Shown here: positions 27,805 through 35,596 of the stretch, in pieces | How positions within the stretch are numbered: position 1 is the first letter of the stretch | Layout of the letters: each line of letters begins with the position of its first letter | Assembly (NCBI RefSeq): GCF_001875665.1 | Contig: NZ_MLAL01000036.1 | Location: 44,449 to 108,448, forward strand | Direction: 5' to 3' | Source: Corynebacterium sp. NML130628 | Lineage (GTDB): Bacteria; Actinomycetota; Actinomycetes; Mycobacteriales; Mycobacteriaceae | DNA length: 64,000 nt | Program-made: the position numbers and the translations under genes | Notes under the pieces: model-generated | The model's input: only the letters and a program-made list of their open reading frames with translations | What the model was told of the DNA's origin: nothing | The model's database searches: none

Positions 27805-28356
27805 ATGACAGTCACGAGAAAAGTGCGCCCTGCGCCAGATGTCCCTGTACCGACGCGCGAGTTAGTGACCCTTGAGGGAGTCACCATTAACGTCATCGGT
27901 ATTGGAAACGAGATTATGGCAGACGACGCAGTCGGCCTGGCTATTCTTCGAGAACTTGAAGCGGAGCCAGTTCCGGGCGTGAACTTCATTTACGGTGGAA
28001 CATCGGGGATGGAGATCTTGCCTATGGTGCAGGACGCCGACTACCTGTTGGTGCTCGATGGGCTTAAGCAAGGACAGCCGGGTGACGTGGAGGTTCTGAT
28101 TGGGGACCAAATACCCCGCCTCTTGCAGCAGCAGTTGTCGCCGCACCAGGTTGGGCTTCTGGATCTGCTAAGCGCAGCTCGTCTCACAGGACAGGAACCC
28201 GCGAACGTGGCGGTCGTGGGTATCACCGCTCGCGACGTCGAGTTCAGGACGTCGCTCAGCGATGAGATTAAAGCTGCGATACCGGAAGCAGTGCAGCGAG
28301 CTCGTCAGTTGCTCGAACAGTGGACGTCTGACGCTACTCAACATCAACCCAAGTAA
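27805..28356 (+). CDS. hydrogenase maturation endopeptidase (HyaD/HybD family)
   Basis: The 183-residue nickel-dependent protease that trims the C-terminus of the large subunit. The family residues are visible: Glu in GIGNEIMADDAVG, Asp in LLVLDGLKQG, and His in LSPHQVGLLDLL. The N-terminus is about 30 residues longer than in HybD (RKVRPAPDVPVPTRELV), so a later start is possible, though ATG 27805 follows the cytochrome stop by three bases. Its last 23 bases overlap the 3' end of the convergent hypA2. Confidence 0.93.
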   Translation: MTVTRKVRPAPDVPVPTRELVTLEGVTINVIGIGNEIMADDAVGLAILRELEAEPVPGVNFIYGGTSGMEILPMVQDADYLLVLDGLKQGQPGDVEVLIGDQIPRLLQQQLSPHQVGLLDLLSAARLTGQEPANVAVVGITARDVEFRTSLSDEIKAAIPEAVQRARQLLEQWTSDATQHQPK

Positions 28357-28669
28357 CTTGGAATTCGTCACCCCCACGCAAATCAGCGGTGGGGGTGTCG
28401 CATTTCGGGCAACGGAGCGCGAAGTATTCGTCGATCTCGACGGTGTCTTCGCACTGGGGGCACCAGACAGCAGCAGGGATGATGTCGAGGTCGAGCCGAG
28501 CGGTTTCGCAGGTTGTGTCGACACGGGCCAGGTCCCATGCTTGTCGAAGGGCGTAGACATCAACCCCGGATCGGGTACCTACTTTCATTCCTATTGCGAG
28601 GACATTGCGGTCGGGGACTGACTCGTTGACCGCATCGATTACCCCGCGAAGTAGACTCAATTCATGCAT
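28334..28669 (-). CDS. hypA: nickel metallochaperone HypA (copy 2, canonical zinc site)
   Basis: A second HypA of 111 residues. It starts MHELSLLRGV, with His2 as nickel ligand, and has both zinc pairs intact: C70-P-Q-C73 and C87-P-K-C90. It differs greatly from HypA1, so it is not a recent duplicate. It lies alone on the minus strand between the protease gene (convergent, overlapping) and the large-subunit paralogue (divergent). The start is ATG 28669, with GGGGGG just upstream; ATG 28678 is the other option. Confidence 0.9.
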   Translation of the reverse strand: MHELSLLRGVIDAVNESVPDRNVLAIGMKVGTRSGVDVYALRQAWDLARVDTTCETARLDLDIIPAAVWCPQCEDTVEIDEYFALRCPKCDTPTADLRGGDEFQVTWVDVE

Positions 28670-28721
28670 ACCCCCCATTATGTTCATTTGGTGCGGGCAA
28701 AGCGAGTAAGGAGCATTGAAC

Positions 28722-29846
28722 ATGTCAGAGAAATTATTTCTTGACGCAGTCATCGATCCACTTGCTGCGACAGTCATTGTCGAAGGTGAGGGAGATGAGC
28801 GCACTGCACGCTTCGATATCGCCGGCGTGCCGCGTGTAGACAAGCTGCTGTTGGGTAAGCCTGCGAGCGAAGTACCAACTATCGTGACGCGTCTTTGCGG
28901 GCTGTGCCCGGTGACACACCATTTGGCGGGGATGCGAGCGCTTGACCAACTTGTTAAACCGCGCCATTCGATGAGCACGCAGGCGACACAGCTCCGACGT
29001 CTCCTCCATGCAGGTTCAGTGATCGACACCCTCGCACCACGCCTGCTGCCTGATCACGGGTTAGAGCTGCGCAAGTTTGCGAAGCTGGTGCTACGTGCTG
29101 CCGGTTGCCCGGGGCATTTTCCTGACGTTGCGGTTCCCGGGGGAGTGCACATTCACGCAGATGTTGATGCGGTCAAGAGTGCAGCCAAGGGCGTTTCGAC
29201 GATCCGTGGCCTCTTGCCGTCCCAACCGGTTGAGTCTGTGGAACAGAAGCCGTCGGAGCTTGCCGACCTCTTCGCCTGTAATGCCGACGGCACAGTAGAT
29301 CCCCTCGGCGGCTTTATCGCTGCACGTTATGGGGGCGATCTTCACCTGTTTCCAGCCCACGATTTCTATGACCACGTTCGAGAGCAACACCCCGGGTCCA
29401 TTACTCCGCGGCCCCAGGTGTTTATCGACGGCCATTGGCGCGACTACCGGGTAGGCCCAGTTGCGCGTTTCCCTCATCTGAGCGCGCGCGATGCCCAGTT
29501 TGCGCTCGTGAGGTCGGTATTGGACGACATCGAGCAGCTGTTGCAGGATCCGGATCTGTTGGCGAAGCCGGTTGACGTCGACAATTCACTGCGCGATGGC
29601 ACCGCAACGGGCATCGTTGACGGTCCTCGAGGCTTGCTGGTGCATCGATACACTGTGGAAGATGGCAATCTTGTCGATTGCCAGATCTTGAGTCCCACTG
29701 CGCAAAATGAAGGATGGCTTGCTCGGATGCTGACACAGGCGTCGACTCCCGCCGAGATGGAGGAAGCCATCCGTAGCGCAGACCCTTGCCTGCCGTGCAC
29801 CTCAGCACCGGAGGGTGCCATGAACATCAACATTGAAAGGAAATGA
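28722..29846 (+). CDS. hydrogenase large-subunit paralogue, HupK/HoxV-like
   Basis: A 374-residue relative of the hydrogenase large subunit. It keeps both cysteine pairs, RLCGLCPVTHH (C59, C62) and DPCLPC (C356, C359), but the terminal motif has Ala362 where the protease-recognition and metal-site His is expected. Its last 12 residues do not form a normal cleavable tail. It is about 200 residues shorter than the catalytic subunit and has no small-subunit partner here. HupK and HoxV are shortened large-subunit paralogues that act as scaffolds for Fe(CN)2CO assembly, and this is the closest parallel by layout. A true second hydrogenase of group 3 type cannot be ruled out. ATG 28722 has AAGGAG upstream. 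Confidence 0.78.
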   Translation: MSEKLFLDAVIDPLAATVIVEGEGDERTARFDIAGVPRVDKLLLGKPASEVPTIVTRLCGLCPVTHHLAGMRALDQLVKPRHSMSTQATQLRRLLHAGSVIDTLAPRLLPDHGLELRKFAKLVLRAAGCPGHFPDVAVPGGVHIHADVDAVKSAAKGVSTIRGLLPSQPVESVEQKPSELADLFACNADGTVDPLGGFIAARYGGDLHLFPAHDFYDHVREQHPGSITPRPQVFIDGHWRDYRVGPVARFPHLSARDAQFALVRSVLDDIEQLLQDPDLLAKPVDVDNSLRDGTATGIVDGPRGLLVHRYTVEDGNLVDCQILSPTAQNEGWLARMLTQASTPAEMEEAIRSADPCLPCTSAPEGAMNINIERK

Positions 29847-29853
29847 ATCAGCG

Positions 29854-30111
29854 ATGTGCCTTGGAGTTCCAGCGAAAGTGCTCAGCACTGGCGACCTGTC
29901 AAGCCCAATGCCAATGGGGGCTATTGATGTAAAAGGCGAGAAACGCCCGTGTTGCTTCGCATACTTGCCAGACGCTGAGGTGGGGCAGTGGGTACTCATC
30001 CAAAATGGGTTCGCGATGGACGTTATCTCGGAGGATGACGCCCGGGCGTCGTTTGAAGCGATTGATGAGTTTGACCTTTTGCCAAACCAACCTGGTACTG
30101 TCCCGCGCTGA
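29854..30111 (+). CDS. HypC/HupF-family chaperone (copy 2)
   Basis: An 85-residue HypC relative starting MCLGVPAKV, with Cys2 as the iron-unit ligand. The start must be 29854, because a longer frame from 29833 would hide the cysteine. AAAGGAAA stands just upstream and overlaps the end of the large-subunit paralogue. It differs from HypC1 by an unusual Cys-Cys pair (RPCCFAYLPDAEVGQW). The middle, DAEVGQWVLIQNGFAMDV, is closer to HupF-type sequences than to HypC1. Its position suggests it serves the neighbouring paralogue. Confidence 0.88.
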   Translation: MCLGVPAKVLSTGDLSSPMPMGAIDVKGEKRPCCFAYLPDAEVGQWVLIQNGFAMDVISEDDARASFEAIDEFDLLPNQPGTVPR

Positions 30112-30168
30112 CGTCAACGGCGCCCGATTGTTATTCTGGCTGTGCTGTGCGCTATATTGAGCAGGCAC

Positions 30169-30242
30169 GCCCTAGTAGCCCAATTGGCAGAGGCAACGGA
30201 TTCAAAACCCGTCCAGTGTGAGTTCGAGTCTCACCTGGGGCA
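30169..30242 (+). tRNA. tRNA-Leu(CAA)-like, copy 1
   Basis: A 74-base cloverleaf. The acceptor GCCCTAG pairs with CTGGGGC with one T-G wobble, the D stem is GCC/GGC, the anticodon loop is TTCAAAA, and the T stem GTGAG/CTCAC carries TTCGAGT. The anticodon read is CAA. The variable region has only five bases, which is class I, although bacterial tRNA-Leu usually has a long arm. The closing pair of the anticodon stem is A-C. No CCA is encoded. 72 bases (30174-30245) are identical to the copy at 32168-32241. Confidence 0.8.
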
Positions 30243-30250
30243 CAATGAGC

Positions 30251-30276
30251 GGGGTCGGAATCTTTTCTCCGACCCC
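30251..30276 (+). terminator. hairpin downstream of tRNA copy 1
   Basis: GGGGTCGGA at 30251-30259 pairs with TCCGACCCC at 30268-30276 over an eight-base loop. A GC-rich GACCCC repeat follows instead of a T-run, so termination is uncertain. The sequence is unrelated to the terminator behind the second tRNA copy. Confidence 0.5.
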
Positions 30277-30377
30277 GACCCCGTACTCGCCTAGATGCGG
30301 CTGCCTTCAATCCCTCCACCGCGTCTCTTTCAACAGTTAGCGAATATTTTTCCCTTGTTATGCATCCGCTAATAGTC

Positions 30378-30737
30378 CTACTTTGCTGAGGCCAGACCGT
30401 TGATGCGTTCGACGGCTGTTACAGGGTTATCAACTGTGACGACCAGACGGTCGAATTCCTCGTCTTTTGTCTCGATAACAACTGTGTTTTCGAATCCGCT
30501 GACATTCCAAAACAGTTTTTCACCATTTGAGTGGAACGTTCCCGCCAGCTTTTCTCCCATCCTTAATCCAGGAAAGCGAAATCCCTTGGGCTCGTTTTTC
30601 ATGCCCGGGTCGTGCGTGGCTCCACGTACATGTTGCCATGGGATGTCGATGGATCCTTTGAGTGACCAAATCTTGTCCAGTCCAAGTGGTTCAACGACGA
30701 GGGCTGCGTCGGTGAACTTGAGATTGTTGTTTCTCAT
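30378..30737 (-). CDS. PH-like domain protein
   Basis: A 119-residue cytoplasmic protein with the look of the bacterial pleckstrin-homology fold. LKFTDAALVVEPLGLDKIWS and IDIPWQHVRGA start the sheet, then come PGLRMGEKLAGTFHSNGEKLFW and RLVVTVDNPVTAVERING with the final helix. This pattern fits small bPH proteins of unknown role. The start is ATG 30737, with AAAGGAG upstream. It overlaps the TetR gene by four bases (ATGA), so the two are co-translated. Confidence 0.7.
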   Translation of the reverse strand: MRNNNLKFTDAALVVEPLGLDKIWSLKGSIDIPWQHVRGATHDPGMKNEPKGFRFPGLRMGEKLAGTFHSNGEKLFWNVSGFENTVVIETKDEEFDRLVVTVDNPVTAVERINGLASAK

Positions 30738-31132
30738 CGTGTTTCTCCTTTGGGTGTACCGCTTGCGCGGTCTAGCAGGTGCTCTCCAAGTGCCGCAGGG
30801 TCTCCCTCGAAGCAAAGAGAGTTTGCTTCGAGGATGAGGGGGCGTAGTTCTTGGCTTATGGGTGCTACTTCCACGAGCGTGACTACGACGAGGCTCTTGG
30901 CTTCGCGTGTCACTTCGCCGGTCTTCGCGCCTTGGCATACTGCCTCCAACGCGGTTTTCAGAAGGCCGTGCTTGGAGCCGAAAATCTTGTAGAAGCTTGA
31001 ACGATTTAATCCAAGGTGCGAAAGGGTTGTGTCAACAGACAGTGCTGTGAATCCCTGTTTGCCAAAAAGCTCTATCGCCTTACGAACTACTTCATCTTCA
31101 TTAAACTCTCGTGGCCTACCCATGTCTTTCAT
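30734..31132 (-). CDS. short TetR-family regulator
   Basis: A 132-residue protein with a normal TetR DNA-binding domain: EVVRKAIELFGKQGFTALSVD, then TLSHLGLNRSSFYKIFGSKH. The ligand-binding part is short, about 80 residues against the usual 130-150, yet the frame is open and couples to the PH-like gene. It probably controls its own operon or the nearby permease. ATG 31132 or ATG 31123 may be the start. A longer frame to 31597 runs antisense through the permease gene and is rejected. Confidence 0.82.
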   Translation of the reverse strand: MKDMGRPREFNEDEVVRKAIELFGKQGFTALSVDTTLSHLGLNRSSFYKIFGSKHGLLKTALEAVCQGAKTGEVTREAKSLVVVTLVEVAPISQELRPLILEANSLCFEGDPAALGEHLLDRASGTPKGETR

Positions 31133-31274
31133 ACTAATCGTTCTGGAATGAAATGTCCATAACTCGGAGAAAGTCTTACCGCATGTCAGCTTAGTGATTG
31201 TGGTGCTTAGGGTAGGAAGTAAATGGGGGGCTGTGCGGCTCGGGCTCCAGCGCGCAATTGCATTGGTTTGTGGG

Positions 31275-32024
31275 CTACGCTCCTGGGCCAAGCAGCCCGC
31301 GTACGAGCGCGGTGAACCCGCCGAACACCGCCAGAGTGAGTGCGATTTGGTACCCCAGTTGTACCGGCACTCGTGGTGCCACACGGGTACCAACGACGAT
31401 GCCCAACACCATCGCAACAATGCCAACCACCCACGTCTCAGGAGTAACCGCGGAGAGGTTTGCTGCACCAGTGATTTCCTTAATGGCGAAAGAGAGGGCG
31501 CCACTGACCAGGAAGATTGGCTGGAGTGTAGCCGCGTAGATTTCCTTGGGCCAGCGCGCCGCGTGGGCGTACACGGTGATTGATGGGCCAGCCACACCTG
31601 CCAGCGTGTTCATGAAACCACCTACTGCACCTGCGATAATGGAAGGTACGGTGCCTTCAATATTCGGTACGTAGCGTTTTCCCAATGTCACCGTACCGAG
31701 CGCGATCAACAATAGAACACCAACAATGATCAGAAGTAAGCTGGTTGAAACGGCGCGAATGAGGAACGCTCCGGGTACGGCTCCCAAAACAAGAGCTCCA
31801 GCGATAGGGGCGAAACGTTTCCAGTCCACTTGCCCGCGCATGGAATAGGTGTTGGCTATCGCGTTGACGGTGGCGAGTACGTTGACCATCAACACGCCAG
31901 AGACTGGTCCGAGGAGGACAGATAACGCGGGTGCCGCGATAAGGCCGAGGCCCATTCCTGAAATTCGCTGTAGAGCAGCTCCAGCGAATACAGCCAGGAA
32001 GATCCCGATCAAAACTGTTGTCAC
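31275..32024 (-). CDS. TauE/SafE-family permease
   Basis: A 249-residue membrane protein with about eight hydrophobic segments and the half-repeat layout of the TauE/SafE (DUF81) family, which exports sulfite, sulfonates or related anions. GMGLGLIAAPALSVLLGP near the start, GAVGGFMNTLAGVAGPSITV in the middle and the closing VFGGFTALVRGLLG are typical. The transported compound is unknown. It lies in the islet between the two tRNA copies, 142 bases upstream of the TetR gene on the same strand. Confidence 0.85.
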   Translation of the reverse strand: MTTVLIGIFLAVFAGAALQRISGMGLGLIAAPALSVLLGPVSGVLMVNVLATVNAIANTYSMRGQVDWKRFAPIAGALVLGAVPGAFLIRAVSTSLLLIIVGVLLLIALGTVTLGKRYVPNIEGTVPSIIAGAVGGFMNTLAGVAGPSITVYAHAARWPKEIYAATLQPIFLVSGALSFAIKEITGAANLSAVTPETWVVGIVAMVLGIVVGTRVAPRVPVQLGYQIALTLAVFGGFTALVRGLLGPGA

Positions 32025-32167
32025 TGCGCCCTCCTGCGTCTGCTGCTCGTACAGCGCTCATTACCCTACCTGACAAATCGTGGATACTTGCAGTGACCTC
32101 GCGATTTAGGCGATATCAAGGTGCGATTCACGCTCGAGCGCCTGCCTGCGATATACTTTCCGACATT

Positions 32168-32241
32168 GCCCCAGTAGCCCAATTGGCAGAGGCAACGGAT
32201 TCAAAACCCGTCCAGTGTGAGTTCGAGTCTCACCTGGGGCA
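32168..32241 (+). tRNA. tRNA-Leu(CAA)-like, copy 2
   Basis: The same tRNA as at 30169-30242, but with a perfect acceptor stem (GCCCCAG with CTGGGGC). The two differ only at the fifth base; 32173-32244 is identical to 30174-30245. TATACT at 32152-32157 is a good -10, and a proper terminator follows, so this copy looks like the original context. The class I shape with a CAA anticodon applies here too. Confidence 0.82.
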
Positions 32242-32245
32242 CAAC

Positions 32246-32270
32246 ACCCGGCCACGAGCCGGGTTTTCTT
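32246..32270 (+). terminator. terminator of tRNA copy 2
   Basis: ACCCGGC at 32246-32252 pairs with GCCGGGT at 32258-32264 over a five-base loop, followed by TTTTCTTGTTT. A standard intrinsic terminator. Confidence 0.85.
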
Positions 32271-32312
32271 GTTTGAGTCGTCATGTCGGGGCGTACGTCT
32301 ACACTAGGTGCC

Positions 32313-34952
32313 GTGAAGAAACGGTTATTGCTCATTGACGGACATTCCATGGCATTTCGAGCGTTTTATGCTCTGCCTGCTGAAAACTTTTCGACGACCG
32401 GAGGACAAACAACCAACGCGGTGTACGGCTTCTTGTCGATGTTCGCTAACGTTGTGGCGCAGGAAGCACCAACGCATATTGGTGTCGCCTTCGATGTTGG
32501 GCGCAAGACGTTTCGAACGGAGCGCTTTCCGGAGTATAAAGCCCAGCGCGAATCTACTCCGCCTGAGTTTAAGGGGCAGGTCCCGCTGATTGAGGAGTGC
32601 CTCGAGGACCTCGGAATCATCAGTTTGTCGAAAGAGAATTTTGAAGCCGACGACATTGTGGCGACACTGGTTCACCAAGCTCGTAAAGAACAAGACTTCG
32701 AAATAGTCCTGGTTTCGGGTGACCGTGACTACCTACAGCTGGTAGATGACTCCACGACGTTGTTGTATCCGATGCGGGGTGTCTCGACGATGACACGATT
32801 TACCCCGGACAAGGTTGTAGAGAAGTACGGGCTGACCCCCGCACAATACCCCGACTTTGCTGCACTTCGAGGAGACCCGTCTGATAACCTCCCTTCGGTT
32901 CCGAAGGTTGGGGAGAAGACAGCGACAAAGTGGATTACGCAATACGGTTCACTTGCGGAACTTGTTGATCACGCGGATGAAATCAAGGGAGTCGCCGGGC
33001 AAAACTTCCGAGACCGTATTGAGCAGGTGCAGCTGAATCGTGAACTGACGCAGATGGTTACTGACGTGGAGCTGCCTGTTACTCCTGCAGATTTAGAGTT
33101 ACGTACCGTAGATATCGGAGCCATTGCAAAGCGTTTTGATTCCTTAGAGTTTGGCACGAACCTGCGCGAGCGTGTGCTAGCTGCACTTCCGACAGAGGGA
33201 GACGTCGAAGAAGATCTGCCTGTGGAGCTTCCAGACGTTGTGATTGACGAGGAACCGTTGGATTCCTGGATTGCTGCACGTAGGGGGCAAGGTTTGGCGC
33301 TATACGTGGATGGCAATCCCACTCCGGCAAACGGCGATGCGACGGCGATTGGGATCGTCGATAAGCAGCGACACGGCATCCAACGCGAAACAGCCGAGTT
33401 AACCTCTGAAGAGGATGCGGCGCTGAAAGACTGGCTGGAGTCAGATGACCCCAAGTACCTCCACAATGGAAAAGCGATGTACCACATGTTGCGGGGCATA
33501 GGCATCACGCTGGCGGAAATAGCACATGACACCGCGATCGCTGCTTATTTGCTTCGTCCGGGCCAGCGGACCTACGCGCTAGCAGACGTGTACCAGCGCC
33601 ACTTACAGCGCCAGCTGGAGGTGGGGCAGGAGCAACTGAGTTTGCTGGATCAGACTTCTCAGGTTGATGCAGCTGTAGCTGTGCTGGAACTCGCGGAACA
33701 TCTGGCTCAGGAGCTTAGCGAAATCGACTCGTACGCACTATACGCCGACCTGGAACTGCCGCTCGTGCCGATTTTGGCTCGAATGGAAGACACCGGTGTA
33801 GCGATTGATGTCAGTGCACTTGAGGAGCTCCGTAAAGAATTCACTGACAAGGTTGCACAGGTGGAAGGGGAGGCACGCACGCTTGTCGACGAGCCCGATC
33901 TCAACCTCTCAAGCCCGAAGCAGCTTTCCGTCGTTCTTTTCGAGAAACTCGACCTTCCGAAAACAAAAAAGACAAAGACTGGCTACTCGACGGCCGCTAA
34001 AGAAATCGAGGCGCTTGCGGAGAAGAATCCGCATCCGTTCCTCGACTATCTTCTTGCACACCGTGAGTACCAGAAGATGAAGTCCACGATCGAGGGCCTT
34101 ATTAAATCTGTGCACAGCGATGGCCGAATTCACACGACGTTTAACCAAACCGTCACCTCAACGGGCCGTCTGAGTTCCACTGATCCAAACCTCCAGAATA
34201 TTCCTGTCCGCACAGAGACAGGCCAAAAGATTCGAGCGGCATTCACGGTTGGTAGGGAGTACGAGTATCTGCTGACCGCTGACTACTCGCAGATTGAGAT
34301 GCGAGTGATGGCGCACTTGTCTGGGGATGAGGGCCTTATCTCCGCATACAAGGACGGAGAGGACCTGCATAACTATGTTGGCTCCCAAGTTTTTGACGTC
34401 GCTATCGATGCTGTGACGCCGGAGCTTCGCCGTAGGGTCAAGGCGATGTCGTATGGTTTGGTTTACGGCCTTTCCGCATACGGCCTAGCCTCGCAGCTTT
34501 CAATTTCGCCGGGCGAAGCCAAGGAAATCATGGAAAGCTACTTCCGCCGTTTCGGCGGGGTCAAACACTACTTGGATTCGGTTGTAGATAAAGCCCGAAA
34601 GGACGGCTACACCGCTACTGTGTTTGGGCGGCGCCGCTATCTGCCTGAACTCAACAATGACAACCGCGTCGCACGAGAGAATGCTGAACGAGCAGCATTG
34701 AATGCTCCTATTCAGGGCACGGCTGCGGATATCATCAAGGTTGCGATGATTCACGTTGACCGGGCGCTAGCTGGATACGAATCCCGCGTGCTACTGCAGG
34801 TCCATGATGAGTTGGTGGTCGAAGTCGCTCCTGGTGAGCTTACAAAGGTGCGTGAGATCATCGAGCAGGAAATGGATCGGGCTATCGAGTTGAGCGTGCC
34901 CCTTGAGGTCTCTACGGGATACGGGGATAATTGGCAGGATGCTGGCCACTAG
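32313..34952 (+). CDS. polA: DNA polymerase I
   Basis: PolA fills gaps and removes primers. The 879-residue protein has a 5' nuclease domain (KKRLLLIDGHSMAFRAFYAL; FEADDIVATL; VSGDRDYLQLV), a middle region where the proofreading D-x-E motif is replaced (LYVDGNP), and a polymerase domain with SSTDPNLQNIPVRT, DYSQIEMRVMAHLSGD, the O-helix around RRVKAMSYGLVYG and LLQVHDELVVEV. Loss of 3'-5' exonuclease residues is usual in Actinobacteria. GTG 32313 is preferred because TACACT at 32300-32305 would give a leaderless transcript. ATG 32283 adds ten residues and has no ribosome binding site. Confidence 0.95.
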   Translation: MKKRLLLIDGHSMAFRAFYALPAENFSTTGGQTTNAVYGFLSMFANVVAQEAPTHIGVAFDVGRKTFRTERFPEYKAQRESTPPEFKGQVPLIEECLEDLGIISLSKENFEADDIVATLVHQARKEQDFEIVLVSGDRDYLQLVDDSTTLLYPMRGVSTMTRFTPDKVVEKYGLTPAQYPDFAALRGDPSDNLPSVPKVGEKTATKWITQYGSLAELVDHADEIKGVAGQNFRDRIEQVQLNRELTQMVTDVELPVTPADLELRTVDIGAIAKRFDSLEFGTNLRERVLAALPTEGDVEEDLPVELPDVVIDEEPLDSWIAARRGQGLALYVDGNPTPANGDATAIGIVDKQRHGIQRETAELTSEEDAALKDWLESDDPKYLHNGKAMYHMLRGIGITLAEIAHDTAIAAYLLRPGQRTYALADVYQRHLQRQLEVGQEQLSLLDQTSQVDAAVAVLELAEHLAQELSEIDSYALYADLELPLVPILARMEDTGVAIDVSALEELRKEFTDKVAQVEGEARTLVDEPDLNLSSPKQLSVVLFEKLDLPKTKKTKTGYSTAAKEIEALAEKNPHPFLDYLLAHREYQKMKSTIEGLIKSVHSDGRIHTTFNQTVTSTGRLSSTDPNLQNIPVRTETGQKIRAAFTVGREYEYLLTADYSQIEMRVMAHLSGDEGLISAYKDGEDLHNYVGSQVFDVAIDAVTPELRRRVKAMSYGLVYGLSAYGLASQLSISPGEAKEIMESYFRRFGGVKHYLDSVVDKARKDGYTATVFGRRRYLPELNNDNRVARENAERAALNAPIQGTAADIIKVAMIHVDRALAGYESRVLLQVHDELVVEVAPGELTKVREIIEQEMDRAIELSVPLEVSTGYGDNWQDAGH

Positions 34953-35596
34953 GGGAAGGGGTGAGGCTATAGAGCGGCCCCCATGATTCCGCTCTATAGC
35001 CTCGGCGGTAGCCCCAGAGCCTCCTACTCAATTCGTCTGGGACTACCGATCCCCCATATACCCGCTTCTTCCCCCGAGTTCCCCCGAGAAGCGGTGCCAC
35101 GGTTTACCTCGCGAGGTTTCACAGCTCCAGATTGGCCGGATCCTTCGCTGCTGCGCCTTGTTCGTGGCAATGAAAACACTAACAGACGTCTGTGTGTAGC
35201 GTAAGAGAAATGCCAAAAAATGGACTACAGCAAACGAAAGAATGACTAATTTATGGGGTGATGGCTGAGGTTAAGTTCATTTGACCTGCGGATATGGAAA
35301 TAGTTGGCGCGAGGGTTGGCTTGGGGCCGACTTGCCGTGTTCTAAGTTCATCGTTGTGACGCTACTTAAGCTGCTTCCCCGGTGGCGCCCATGAGGGGTT
35401 TGTTTGGAAGTTGGTATTTGCGTGAGCTGGCCAAAGGCGATATTCTTGCACAAGCATATCTGGGCAATAAAGTACGTGGTGTCGTAATAGGAGGGCATGG
35501 CGAGCTTATATTGCGGGATCTTTCACTGTATGGAAGAGATGATATGCCCCTGTCCAAATACGATCTCCTATTTCTATTTCGGAGCACATTTAACTT
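34953..35596 (+). other. intergenic region polA-rpsA (644 bases)
   Basis: No credible gene. Besides the palindrome at 34963-35003 it holds a C-rich stretch with CCCCCGAG twice (about 35070-35092) and an AT-richer part that should contain the rpsA promoter and leader. Short open frames at 34983-35204 and 35382-35669 lack family features and ribosome binding sites. No promoter could be fixed with confidence. Confidence 0.5.
34963..35003. terminator. long perfect palindrome after polA
   Basis: GAGGCTATAGAGCGG at 34963-34977 pairs perfectly with CCGCTCTATAGCCTC at 34989-35003 over an 11-base loop, 11 bases after the polA stop. It has no T-run. It is probably a terminator that works by structure alone, but a protein-binding site is possible. 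Confidence 0.6.

Noticed and set aside
30169..32241. Prophage or integrative element between the two tRNA copies
   Set aside because: No integrase, recombinase, relaxase or phage gene is present in the 2 kb; only the tRNA duplication remains to support mobility.
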